Below are positions 33,855 through 42,614 of a DNA stretch of 64,000 nt, in pieces. A program made the translations under genes and the position numbers. Source of the DNA: an uncultured Bacilli bacterium (GTDB taxonomy: Bacteria > Bacillota_I > Bacilli_A > RF39 > UBA660); the NCBI GenBank assembly GCA_934085595.1, contig CAKOHK010000002.1, positions 85,014 through 149,013 on the forward strand, written 5' to 3'. The first letter of the stretch is position 1. Each line of letters begins with the position of its first letter. The notes under the pieces are model-generated. The model saw nothing but the letters and a program-made list of their open reading frames with translations. It was not told where the DNA came from and ran no database searches.

Positions 33855-36080
33855 ATGATTACCATAATTACTAATATTGTAAGTTTAATTTATCTTGTAT
33901 TAATATCAATAATTTATTATACAAAAAAGAAAGCTAAAAGTGAAGAAAATAGAATATATTCCATCATGTTAATTGCCTCTATCATAGGAAATATATTAGA
34001 TCCACTATCAGGAATACTATACTATAACAATTATAATGTTATGTCTCTATCATATTTAATATTAACAAAAATGATTTTGTTATATTATTTAATATGGGAC
34101 ATGTCATTTTTTTCTTATATAATTTTAATAACTAATTCAGATAATTCTACAAAGTTCAAAAAAATATTAAAAATCATAACATCAGTTCTTATAGTTATAG
34201 TATTATTTTCGCCATTAAAAATAGTAAGCAATAATAATACTATTTCACCAGTAGGACTACCAGTTAATTTATTGGCTATATTAACATTTATACTTTTTAT
34301 ATTAACTATTATTTTTCTAATAAAAAACCGTAAAGTAGTAGTAAAGAAAAAATTATTACCATTAGTTATATATATCGTACTTGGGATAACTTTATTTATA
34401 ATAGGAGAAAAAACTAATATTTTAATAATGACTTTTTGTGATACATTTATAACTATATTAATGTATTTTACTATAGAAAACCCGGATTTAAAACTATTAA
34501 ATCAAATGCAGTTGGCAAAGGAACAAGCAGTGAAGGCAAATAGAGCAAAATCTGATTTTCTATCAAGTATGTCACATGAAATAAGAACACCACTAAATGC
34601 TATAGTTGGCTTATCAGAAGATAATTTATCTTATAAAGATAGTGTTCCAAAAGAAGTATTAGAAAACTCAAAAGATATATTAAGTGCTTCACAAACACTT
34701 TTAGAAATAGTAGGCAATATACTAGATATTAATAAAATAGAAGAAAATAAAATTGAAATAGTTAGTGGTATTTACAATTTAAATGAAGAAATAAATAAAT
34801 TATGTAAGGTAACAACTTCACGAATTGGTGAAAAGAATGTAAAATTTAATCTACAGATAGCAGAAGATATTCCTTATGAATTAATAGGAGATAAAGGTAA
34901 AATAAAAGAAATAGTAAATAATCTATTAACAAACGCTATTAAATATACAAATGAAGGAGAAATAGATTTAAATATAAAATGTATTAATGATATTGATAAG
35001 AATATTTCAAATATAATTATAGTTTGCAAAGATACAGGTAAAGGAATCAAACCTGAACATATAAATAGATTATTTAATAAGTTTGATAGATTAGATGCAC
35101 AAGTTAATACAACTACCGAGGGAACGGGATTAGGTCTTGCAATAACAAAAACTCTAATAGAACTTATGTCAGGTACAATAACTGTACAATCTTCATATGG
35201 ATATGGCTCAACATTTATAGTTCAAATACCACAAATTATTAGTAAACTATCAAAACCAGAAATGCTAGAAAGTGTAACAGAAAATGATGAAGAAACTATA
35301 GACTTATATAAAGGTAAAAAAGTATTAATAGTAGATGATAATAAACTTAATATAAAAGTAGGAACAAGAGTACTTAGTAATTTTGGATTTGTAATAGATG
35401 AATGTTATGATGGATTAGAATGCTTAAATAAAATTAAACAAGGAAATACCTATGATTTAATACTAATGGATATTATGATGCCAAATATGAATGGAGAAGC
35501 ATGTATAGAAGAACTTAAAAAAATGGAAATAACTACTCCGGTAATTGCACTAACGGCAGATACACTACTAGGAGCAGAAGAAAAATATTTAAGTGAAGGT
35601 TTTAAAGCCTATGTAGCTAAACCATTTACTAAAGACCAAATAAAAGAAAAGATAGATTTAGTATTTGGATATAAAACAAAGAAACAAAACACCCTGAATC
35701 AAAACAATGTAGAAAATAACTATACAGAAGAATACTTATCAAAAAATGGAATTGATTATGAAAAAGGAGTAGAGTTATTAGGAGATTTAGCAACATATGG
35801 TGATATGCTAGTAGACTGGGTTAATAAATGGAAAATAGATTTTGAAAAAATGAAAAATCAGAAAGATAATCATGATATGGAAAATTATGCTATTAGTGCT
35901 CATTCATTGAAAAGTGATTCTAAATATTTTGGCTTTTCTAAACTCGCAGAATTATCATACAATCATGAAATAAAGTCAAAAGAAAACAATGAAGAATACA
36001 TAAACAATAATTTTGATGAGTTAAACAAAGAGTTCTTAAGAATTAATTCAGTAGTAAAAAATTATTTGAACATTAAATAA
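33855..36080 (+). CDS. Hybrid sensor histidine kinase (HK-REC-HPt)
   Basis: 741 residues. Residues 1 to about 210 contain seven hydrophobic segments, a membrane sensor without an obvious extracytoplasmic domain. A coiled segment leads to the HisKA box [14 protein letters not shown] with phospho-accepting His241, then an ATPase domain (N box LLTNAIKY, G1 DTGKGIK, G2 GTGLGLAIT). A receiver domain has VLIVDDNK, Asp539 in [11 protein letters not shown] and a late Lys in VAKPF. A C-terminal HPt domain carries His683 in [10 protein letters not shown]. The full phosphorelay in one chain implies a separate response regulator, but none is encoded nearby. It probably shares the transcript of the ligase gene. 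Confidence 0.92.
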   Translation: MITIITNIVSLIYLVLISIIYYTKKKAKSEENRIYSIMLIASIIGNILDPLSGILYYNNYNVMSLSYLILTKMILLYYLIWDMSFFSYIILITNSDNSTKFKKILKIITSVLIVIVLFSPLKIVSNNNTISPVGLPVNLLAILTFILFILTIIFLIKNRKVVVKKKLLPLVIYIVLGITLFIIGEKTNILIMTFCDTFITILMYFTIENPDLKLLNQMQLAKEQAVKANRAKSDFLSSMSHEIRTPLNAIVGLSEDNLSYKDSVPKEVLENSKDILSASQTLLEIVGNILDINKIEENKIEIVSGIYNLNEEINKLCKVTTSRIGEKNVKFNLQIAEDIPYELIGDKGKIKEIVNNLLTNAIKYTNEGEIDLNIKCINDIDKNISNIIIVCKDTGKGIKPEHINRLFNKFDRLDAQVNTTTEGTGLGLAITKTLIELMSGTITVQSSYGYGSTFIVQIPQIISKLSKPEMLESVTENDEETIDLYKGKKVLIVDDNKLNIKVGTRVLSNFGFVIDECYDGLECLNKIKQGNTYDLILMDIMMPNMNGEACIEELKKMEITTPVIALTADTLLGAEEKYLSEGFKAYVAKPFTKDQIKEKIDLVFGYKTKKQNTLNQNNVENNYTEEYLSKNGIDYEKGVELLGDLATYGDMLVDWVNKWKIDFEKMKNQKDNHDMENYAISAHSLKSDSKYFGFSKLAELSYNHEIKSKENNEEYINNNFDELNKEFLRINSVVKNYLNIK

Positions 36081-36108
36081 TAAAACGCAAGAAGGAAAAG
36101 TGATTAAA

Positions 36109-37128
36109 ATGAAGTATCTATGTACGTTTGGTAGTGGCTGGGATAAAGCGATTAAAAAAATATTTGAAAAAGAGTTTGCAAACTATTATGTGGAATCACT
36201 TGGGGATGGAATAATAGTATTTAGCACAAAAGATGTAATTGACATAAAAAAATTATTTTTCTTTAACAATGTATATTTGTTACTAAAAGAAAAGAAGAAT
36301 AATACTACAGATTTTGATAAATGCGTAAGTGATATATTAAATGGTTTAAAAATAAATTATGATGATATTAGAAAAAACTTAAAAGAAATTAAAGCTAGAA
36401 GTTTTAAGTTTATTGGGATTAATGGTAATCAGCCATGCAAAATAAATTATAGAAACTTAGGCAAATTAGAAAATGAAATACAAAAAACCTTAGGTATAAA
36501 AGTATCAAAAGATAGACACTATTTAGATTTTGTATTTTTAAAACGAAACAATGGAATCATGTATCTTTTACTAAAGCTATCATATAATCGAAAAACAGAA
36601 AAAGACTTAGAAAAAGGAACATTAAGACCTGAAGTGTCATATTTATTATCTTCTTTAGCAGATATAAAAGAAACTGATATAATATTAGATCCTTTTGCTG
36701 GAAGTGGTTCAATTCCAAAAGAGATAATTAAGCACTACAAATACAACATGATTTTTGCATCGGAATTAGATGAAGGAAAATATGATAAATTAAAAAAGAG
36801 ATTTAAAGGAAATAACAAAAACTTCTTTATAAAAAACATTGATGCATTAAACATGGACTTTTTTAAGGACAATTTTATAGATATTGTTATCACAGATCCA
36901 CCATGGAATGTTTATGATCATAAAGATAAAAACTATACTGACTTTTATTTCAAAATGTTACAAGAATTAAATCGTATCGTAAAACAAGATGGTAAACTAA
37001 TTATTTTAATGGGAAATGAAACAGAATTTGAAACAGCATTATCTAAAACATCTTTAAAATTAGAAGATAAATTATCAGTACTAATAAATGGTAAAAAAGC
37101 GAAAGTATATATTTTAATAGTAGAATAA
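36109..37128 (+). CDS. THUMP/UPF0020-type RNA or tRNA methyltransferase
   Basis: 339 residues from the ATG at 36109 (a GTG at 36100 sits too close to the AAGGAA site). The C-terminal half is a class I methyltransferase: ILDPFAGSGSIPKEI as the SAM-binding motif I, ASELDEGKYDKLK, and ITDPPWNVYDH as the catalytic D/N-P-P-W motif of N-methyltransferases. The N-terminal half (residues 1-150) has a divided KVSKDRHYLDFVFLKRN region like the THUMP part of TrmN/RlmL relatives that modify guanine N2 in tRNA or rRNA. The precise target is not clear. Confidence 0.75.
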   Translation: MKYLCTFGSGWDKAIKKIFEKEFANYYVESLGDGIIVFSTKDVIDIKKLFFFNNVYLLLKEKKNNTTDFDKCVSDILNGLKINYDDIRKNLKEIKARSFKFIGINGNQPCKINYRNLGKLENEIQKTLGIKVSKDRHYLDFVFLKRNNGIMYLLLKLSYNRKTEKDLEKGTLRPEVSYLLSSLADIKETDIILDPFAGSGSIPKEIIKHYKYNMIFASELDEGKYDKLKKRFKGNNKNFFIKNIDALNMDFFKDNFIDIVITDPPWNVYDHKDKNYTDFYFKMLQELNRIVKQDGKLIILMGNETEFETALSKTSLKLEDKLSVLINGKKAKVYILIVE

Positions 37129-37348
37129 AATTAAAATAACATATCACTAAATTTAAAATTGTATGTAATTATTCTTAACTACGATAAAAAACTATTTCAT
37201 AAAAGTGTCAAAAAAACTTGTATGTGCTAGCAGTGCGTAAAAATTTAAACATGAGTTAAATATTTGATTAGTAAGAACTTTATCATTTGTAGAAAAGAAA
37301 TTAAATATTTAATAGTTTAAAAAAATAATAAAAAATTCAAAAAAAGTA
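37129..37348 (+). other. AT-rich intergenic stretch
   Basis: About 220 bp before the rel promoter with no frame of interest, no clear hairpin with a T-run and no tRNA pattern. I see nothing here. Confidence 0.5.
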
Positions 37349-37376
37349 TTGACAAACAAAAATAATATGGTAAATT
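37349..37376 (+). promoter_or_regulatory. Promoter of the rel leader
   Basis: TTGACA at 37349-37354 and TAAATT at 37371-37376, 16-bp spacer. Confidence 0.6.
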
Positions 37377-37404
37377 AAATATAATTTATTTGAAAGGAGA
37401 ATGT

Positions 37405-37533
37405 ATGAAAAGAATATATTGTACTATAATTAATAATTATAAAAAAAGATATTATGATAACATAATTTGCTCAAACATTCTTCATGATATAAAAAATAGA
37501 AAAATTGCGGTGGCGTCAAAAGCATTTAATTAA
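37405..37533 (+). CDS. 42-residue leader peptide upstream of rel
   Basis: ATG at 37405 after an excellent AAAGGAGA site, stop TAA at 37531. The peptide is rich in Ile, Asn, Lys and Tyr, and its end reads KIAVASKAFN. The last seven codons and the stop lie inside the 5' arm and loop of a terminator hairpin, so a ribosome reaching the end would melt the stem. This geometry suggests a translated attenuator for rel. Confidence 0.6.
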   Translation: MKRIYCTIINNYKKRYYDNIICSNILHDIKNRKIAVASKAFN

Positions 37534-37553
37534 TGTCTTTGACGCCCTCTTTT
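37512..37553 (+). terminator. Attenuator hairpin overlapping the leader ORF end
   Basis: Stem of fifteen base pairs with one mismatch, outer arms GGCGTCAAA (37512-37520) and TTTGACGCC (37538-37546), followed by CTCTTTTTT. The rel ribosome site comes right after. Confidence 0.8.
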
Positions 37554-37574
37554 TTATATTTAGGAGGTGTTTTG

Positions 37575-39020
37575 ATGAATGATAATAATATTGTATTAAA
37601 GGATTTATTAAACAAACTAAAAGAATACAATCCAGAGGAAACAGAAAATGTAAGAAAAGCTTATGAGTATGCAAGTATTTTACACGATGGTCAAGTAAGA
37701 CAAAGTGGTGAACCTTATATAACTCATCCTTTAAATGTTGCTTATATCCTTGCAGATATGCATGCTGATGGCGATACAATATGTGCAGGTCTTTTACACG
37801 ATACGTTAGAGGATACTAATATTACAAAAGAAGATATTGCTCATGATTTCAATCAAAATATTGCTAATTTAGTTGATGGAGTTACCAAATTGTCTAAAAT
37901 GAATTTTTCTTCTAAGCAAGATCAAAATTATGCTAACACAAGAAAAATAATAACAGGAATAACTGAAGATGTTAGAATAATTATAATTAAACTTGCGGAT
38001 AGACTACATAATATGAGAACTTTAGGATTTAAATCTGAATTTAAGCAAAAAGAAAATGCACTTGAAACAATGGAAATATTTGTTCCACTCGCTTATTATA
38101 TTGGCGCATATAGAATAAAATCAGAATTAGAAGATCTATCATTGCAGTATTTAAAGCCAGACATGTATAAAAGTATAGAAGAAAGGAAACTAAAAATTGA
38201 AAAATCAAGTGAAGAGTGTTTAAAGGAAATGCTAAGTAAAATAGAAACGCTGCTAAATGATCAAAATATACCAAATGAAATAAAAATAAGGACCAAGAAT
38301 ATTTATGGTATATATAAAAGATTAAGCGAAGGACATAAACTATCTAATATACATGACTTATTAGCACTTAAGATAATGGTGGATGAAGTGGCGAATTGTT
38401 ATTATACATTAGGAATGATTCATAGGGAATATCATCCAATAAATGATAAGTTCAAAGATTATATTTGTAATCCAAAAACAAATATGTATCAAAGTTTACA
38501 TACAACAGTCTTTGGACCAGATGATAGGTTAGTGCAGACCCAAATAAGAACATTTGATATGGATAAAGTAGCATCTTTTGGGTTAACTGCTTATTGGGAT
38601 GAACAAAAAGGAAAAGCAAGAGATGTAATGCAAAATGATTTAAAGCAAAAATTCCAGTTTTTCAAATCGTTAACAGAAATTAATTCTATGTTTGGAGATA
38701 ATCAACAATTTGTAAATCAAGTAAAGACTGAATTATTTGCAGACAGGGTATATGTATACACGACAAAAGGCGACATTATAGAACTTCCTAAAGGAGCAAC
38801 ACCCATAGACTTCGCATATAAAATACATACAGATATAGGAAATACAATGGTAGGAGTATTTGTGAATGATGAGTTTGTGCCAATAGACTATGTATTGCAT
38901 AATAAAGATAGAGTAAGAATTGTTACCGATGATTTATCCTATGGCCCTAGGATTGATTGGATGGATAAAGCTCAAACTAGTTTAGCAAAAAGAAAAATAA
39001 GGGAATTCTATAAAAAATAA
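37575..39020 (+). CDS. RelA/SpoT homologue with intact hydrolase and altered synthetase, truncated C-terminus
   Basis: 481 residues from the ATG at 37575, after AGGAGGTG; the frame opens earlier but that part overlaps the leader. The HD hydrolase domain is intact (LHDGQVRQSGEPYITHPL, GLLHDTLEDT, ADRLHNMRTL). The synthetase domain keeps HDLLALKIMV and FKDYICNPKTNMYQSLHTTV but reads VQTQIRT where the catalytic Glu is normally found (EVQIRT); Gln321 replaces it. It also has MDKVASFGLTAYW instead of MHEIAExGxAAHW. A TGS domain (VYVYTTKGDIIELPKGATP) ends the protein; the ACT region of long Rel proteins is missing. I infer a (p)ppGpp hydrolase with weak or absent synthesis. Confidence 0.85.
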   Translation: MNDNNIVLKDLLNKLKEYNPEETENVRKAYEYASILHDGQVRQSGEPYITHPLNVAYILADMHADGDTICAGLLHDTLEDTNITKEDIAHDFNQNIANLVDGVTKLSKMNFSSKQDQNYANTRKIITGITEDVRIIIIKLADRLHNMRTLGFKSEFKQKENALETMEIFVPLAYYIGAYRIKSELEDLSLQYLKPDMYKSIEERKLKIEKSSEECLKEMLSKIETLLNDQNIPNEIKIRTKNIYGIYKRLSEGHKLSNIHDLLALKIMVDEVANCYYTLGMIHREYHPINDKFKDYICNPKTNMYQSLHTTVFGPDDRLVQTQIRTFDMDKVASFGLTAYWDEQKGKARDVMQNDLKQKFQFFKSLTEINSMFGDNQQFVNQVKTELFADRVYVYTTKGDIIELPKGATPIDFAYKIHTDIGNTMVGVFVNDEFVPIDYVLHNKDRVRIVTDDLSYGPRIDWMDKAQTSLAKRKIREFYKK

Positions 39021-39046
39021 ATATAAAATAAAGGAGAAAAAAGAAA

Positions 39047-40072
39047 ATGATGAAAGAACCAAATACATGGAAAGAACCGGAAACACATTATGTTAAAGCA
39101 CTGGAAGAACCATGGTATAAATTATTGGTTAAATTGGAAAATTTAATATCAATAGAAACGATGAAATTTTACGAAAAAAAAGGCATTGTAACAATGCATT
39201 TACCTGTTACTACAGGAAGCATATCAAGCCCAATGGGTAAGGGAAGTGATTCAAGCCCAGTTAAGATTAATATTGAAGGAATTGATACTTATTTAGCGGA
39301 TTCAATGCAATTTTTGCTAGAATATGGATGTAGACTAACTGATAAAGGAGTATATTATGTTATGCCTTCATTTAGGGGAGAAAAAGCTGATGAAAGGCAT
39401 TTGTGTCAATTTTATCATAGCGAAGCTGAGATATTTGGAAATTTGGATGATGTGATTCAATTAGTTGAAGAGTATATAAAATATTTATCAAAAGAAATTA
39501 TAAAAAAATTAGGAAAAGAACTAGAAAAAGCAATAGGAGATATATCTCATATAAAAAAGATTGCTAATATGAAAAGCAGTTTTCCTAGAATAACATTTGA
39601 AGAAGCAGAAAAAGAAATAAAATCTATCCATACAAATGACATCGAAAAATATATTCAATATAACAATGGATGGAGAAATATTACAAGCTCTGGAGAAAAG
39701 GAAATTATGAGAATACATAATGGACTAGTTTGGATAACAAATTACGATATTCTAGCAGTTCCATTTTATCAAAAATTTGATTTAAACTTAAAAGGGACTG
39801 CTAAGAATGCTGATTTGCTGATGGGAATAGGTGAAACGGTTGGATGTGGCGAAAGACATACAACATATGAAGAATTAGAAGAATCATTAAAAGTTCATGA
39901 GATAAATAGCGAAGAATATAACTGGTATATTAATATGAAAAAGATAAAACCGCTAAATACATCAGGATTTGGAATGGGAATAGAAAGATTTTTGATGTGG
40001 GTATTAAAAGGCTCAGATATAAGGAATATGCAAATCTGTTTAAGGTTTAATGGAAAAGAAAATATTTTATAA
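39047..40072 (+). CDS. AsnRS-like catalytic-core paralogue (asparagine-synthetase-A-like)
   Basis: 341 residues with the class II aminoacyl-tRNA synthetase core but no anticodon-binding OB fold. Motif 2 is PSFRGEKADERHLCQFYHSE, matching the FRAExSxxRHLxEFxxxE of Asn/AspRS. Motif 3 is GFGMGIERFLMW followed by GSDIRN, matching GFGLGFERLxMY plus DIRD. Just before motif 3 lie CGERHTTYEELEES and NWYINMKKIKP, like the AsnRS equivalents in this same window (asnS). Stand-alone AsnRS paralogues can make Asn from Asp or aminoacylate non-tRNA acceptors. Amino-acid activation with ATP is likely; the acceptor is not known. It begins a five-gene cluster. Confidence 0.75.
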   Translation: MMKEPNTWKEPETHYVKALEEPWYKLLVKLENLISIETMKFYEKKGIVTMHLPVTTGSISSPMGKGSDSSPVKINIEGIDTYLADSMQFLLEYGCRLTDKGVYYVMPSFRGEKADERHLCQFYHSEAEIFGNLDDVIQLVEEYIKYLSKEIIKKLGKELEKAIGDISHIKKIANMKSSFPRITFEEAEKEIKSIHTNDIEKYIQYNNGWRNITSSGEKEIMRIHNGLVWITNYDILAVPFYQKFDLNLKGTAKNADLLMGIGETVGCGERHTTYEELEESLKVHEINSEEYNWYINMKKIKPLNTSGFGMGIERFLMWVLKGSDIRNMQICLRFNGKENIL

Positions 40073-40118
40073 AATTAAAGTATAAAAGTGAAGTATTAAG
40101 AATGGAGCGAAAATAAAA

Positions 40119-40949
40119 ATGAAAAAATATACAAAAGAAGAAATAGAACAATTAAGCTATACCGATTTTATATCGTTGATAAAAGAAGAAAATAGGCCAT
40201 CAGGAGGAAAAAAGACAATTAGAGAAATAGCAATAAATAGTTTTATAAACGAAAACTCTAAAGTGCTAGAAATTGGATGTACCAACGGTTTTTCATCTCT
40301 AGAAATAAATAAAATAACCAAATGCAACGTTATAGGGATTGATATAAATAAAAAATCAATTTTGAATGCTATTGAAAAAATTAAATTAAATAATTTGGAT
40401 AAGGAAAAAATAAAGTTTAAATATGGCGATGCAGAAAATTTATCAGAATTTAAAGATGACACATTCGATTTAATAATATGTGGTAATGCTATATCATTTA
40501 TAAATAATAAGAGTAAAGCAATAGACGAAATAATAAGGGTTTTAAAGCCAAACGGATTTATATCGATTGTACCATTATGGTATAAAGATGTCATAAATCA
40601 AGAGATTATAAGTAAGGTTAATAAAGAACTTGGCTTTGAAATTACTTGTTATTCTGAAAAAGATTGGACTGATTTTTCTAGAAAAAAATTAGAATTATAT
40701 TACAAAAAGAATTATTCGTTTATATATTGTTTGCCGGAACAAATAAAAGAATATGTTGATAAAATGATTGATTCAAAAAAACATCTAAAATGTTATAGTC
40801 AAAATGAATTGAAAACTATAAAAGAAAGATGGCTTAATACTATATCAGTGTTTAATGATAATTTGTCGTTAACCAAATATTCAGTCATTTTATTGCGTAA
40901 GACACTATGTAAAGAAGAACAAGAAATATTTTTGACGGATGGAGAATAA
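40119..40949 (+). CDS. SAM-dependent methyltransferase
   Basis: 276 residues, class I Rossmann methyltransferase. Motif I is VLEIGCTNGFSSLEI near residue 48, followed by VIGIDINKKSI (acidic motif II), YGDAENLSEFKDDTFDLI and VLKPNGFISIVP. The 40 residues before motif I and the last 90 residues, rich in Lys and Tyr, probably shape the acceptor site. The substrate is unknown. It sits in the aminoacyl-synthetase-like cluster, so methylation of an amino-acid-derived product is plausible but unproven. Confidence 0.75.
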   Translation: MKKYTKEEIEQLSYTDFISLIKEENRPSGGKKTIREIAINSFINENSKVLEIGCTNGFSSLEINKITKCNVIGIDINKKSILNAIEKIKLNNLDKEKIKFKYGDAENLSEFKDDTFDLIICGNAISFINNKSKAIDEIIRVLKPNGFISIVPLWYKDVINQEIISKVNKELGFEITCYSEKDWTDFSRKKLELYYKKNYSFIYCLPEQIKEYVDKMIDSKKHLKCYSQNELKTIKERWLNTISVFNDNLSLTKYSVILLRKTLCKEEQEIFLTDGE

Positions 40950-40950
40950 T

Positions 40951-42051
40951 ATGGAAATTAAGAAAATCGATTTATCAGAAGAGAATTTTAACAAACTAAC
41001 ATCGAGTAGTGCAAAAGTTTTTAATAGTACCATGTTGGATGTATTTTCTGAAAGAGCTAGTAAAATAACAGGTTCTAGTATAATAAACAATTATCAAAGA
41101 AAAAATAGTATATTTGAACCATCTAAAATTGATCCACGAATTTACAATGAAATTAGCAATATATTTTTCGATTCAGTAGATAATGATTTTGAATGTATTG
41201 AACTATCACCGGTTAATCCATTTGGCTTGAATTCTTCTTTAACCTTAACAAATCAAAATAATGTATTAAGTTGTCTCAGAAGTTCAGAGGTTATAAGTGA
41301 TTCATCGATAGCGATGGCCTTAGAATGTGCCAACAGAATCAGAACTAGTAAAGAAAACAATATAAATTTAGCTTCTTCAACACGTTTATTGCGTACTCAG
41401 AACTATGGAAATGGAAAAAAGTCACACTGGAGTCAACATTTTAGAGCGTGTTCCCTAGTATCAAGTTTCAGAAATGAAGGCTTAAATATGTATTCAACAC
41501 TACAATTGCAAATTTATAATTGGTTAAATGCTTTAAACAACTTGAGAAAAAACTTAGGAATCGAAAAGATTGATGTTAACTTATGCTACATACCATTGAT
41601 TAAAGAAATATACAAAATGCATAATATAGAATTGCAAACAGTTTTAGCAAATTCGGTGAATCCAAATTACAATATATTCGAGCAATATCAAGTTGATTTA
41701 CCACAAGTTATATCTTTTAGTGATGATATAGAAAACTTTAAAACATCAAAAGAATATTTATTAACAATCAAAAAAATGCTTGAAATATTTAAACAGAATA
41801 TAATAGCACCATTAAATGAAAAATATGAAAATGCAGAATTTAATTTGCAGTTAAACAGAAAATCTGGACTAACATATTATGATGGCATCTGTTATGATAT
41901 AGAAGTGGCATTTGAAAACGGAAAAACACTAGTTTTAATTGACGGAGGAGTAACAGACTGGACAGGAAGAATTTTAAGTGATTCAAAGGAAAAATGTGTG
42001 ACTTCTGGAATGGGACTAGAATACTTAGGAAGGGTTTATAAAAGAAAATAA
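40951..42051 (+). CDS. Divergent HisRS/HisZ-like class II synthetase paralogue
   Basis: Started at the ATG at 40951, six bases after GGAG (an in-frame ATG at 40939 is the alternative), this gives 366 residues. The C-terminal third has GLTYYDGICYDIEVAFE, then LIDGGVTDWTGRIL, then TSGMGLEYLGR. This order reproduces the HisRS/HisZ pattern GLDYYTGxVFE, AGGRYD and GFGxGLERL. Upstream, RLLRTQNYGNGKKSHWSQHF may correspond to motif 2. There is no anticodon domain. HisZ itself regulates histidine synthesis; a his operon is absent here. Two synthetase paralogues in one cluster suggest activated amino acids as intermediates. The call rests on pattern reading alone. Confidence 0.5.
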   Translation: MEIKKIDLSEENFNKLTSSSAKVFNSTMLDVFSERASKITGSSIINNYQRKNSIFEPSKIDPRIYNEISNIFFDSVDNDFECIELSPVNPFGLNSSLTLTNQNNVLSCLRSSEVISDSSIAMALECANRIRTSKENNINLASSTRLLRTQNYGNGKKSHWSQHFRACSLVSSFRNEGLNMYSTLQLQIYNWLNALNNLRKNLGIEKIDVNLCYIPLIKEIYKMHNIELQTVLANSVNPNYNIFEQYQVDLPQVISFSDDIENFKTSKEYLLTIKKMLEIFKQNIIAPLNEKYENAEFNLQLNRKSGLTYYDGICYDIEVAFENGKTLVLIDGGVTDWTGRILSDSKEKCVTSGMGLEYLGRVYKRK

Positions 42052-42614
42052 TGAATATACAAATAACGGGAGCTAGTGGAAGTGGAAAAACCTTCTTAGG
42101 GAAAAAAATAGCAAAAATATTAGAATGTAACTTTGTTGACACAGACGATATATTGTGGGTTTGGAAAGATGGCATACAGCCATATACTATAGCAGTTGAT
42201 GATGAAAAAGCTTGCGAAACACTAAGAAATGAACTAATTAATAATGAATCAACAATTGCTAGTGGACTATTTTATCCATGGTCAGAGCCAATTATTAACA
42301 TGTTTGATATGTTGGTAATCATAGAGACAGATGATGAAGTAAGAAAGCAGAGAATTATAAAAAGAGAATATGAATTATATGGAAATAGATCTAAAAAAGG
42401 TGGAGACATGTATGAACAATTTAATAAATATTTGGACTGGGCAATGGAATATGATTATTCAAATGATAAATTAGGAAGCAAAGAAGAAACAAGAAAATGG
42501 GCAAACAAATTTAAGGGTAAAATATTATATCTTGACGGAAATGGAGAAATAGAGGAAAATATAAATATAGTTTTAAAGATAGTGAAAGAAAATAATAGTA
42601 GGAGGTCAAAATGA
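42051..42614 (+). CDS. Small P-loop kinase (adenylate/shikimate-kinase-like)
   Basis: 187 residues starting in a TAATG overlap. Walker A is GASGSGKTFLGKKIA at residues 7-21, then FVDTDDILW (acceptor-binding strand), a strand ending ASGLFYP, and a lid with RKQRIIKREYELYG. This is the fold of small-molecule kinases (adenylate, shikimate, gluconate kinases). The acceptor is unknown. Within the cluster it could phosphorylate the product as a resistance or biosynthetic step. Its stop overlaps the start of the S66 peptidase gene (ATGA), preceded by AGGAGG. Confidence 0.7.
   Translation: MNIQITGASGSGKTFLGKKIAKILECNFVDTDDILWVWKDGIQPYTIAVDDEKACETLRNELINNESTIASGLFYPWSEPIINMFDMLVIIETDDEVRKQRIIKREYELYGNRSKKGGDMYEQFNKYLDWAMEYDYSNDKLGSKEETRKWANKFKGKILYLDGNGEIEENINIVLKIVKENNSRRSK

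Noticed and set aside
37533..37574. Longer start for rel
   Set aside because: It would lie on the attenuator hairpin and leader stop; AGGAGGTG precedes the ATG at 37575.
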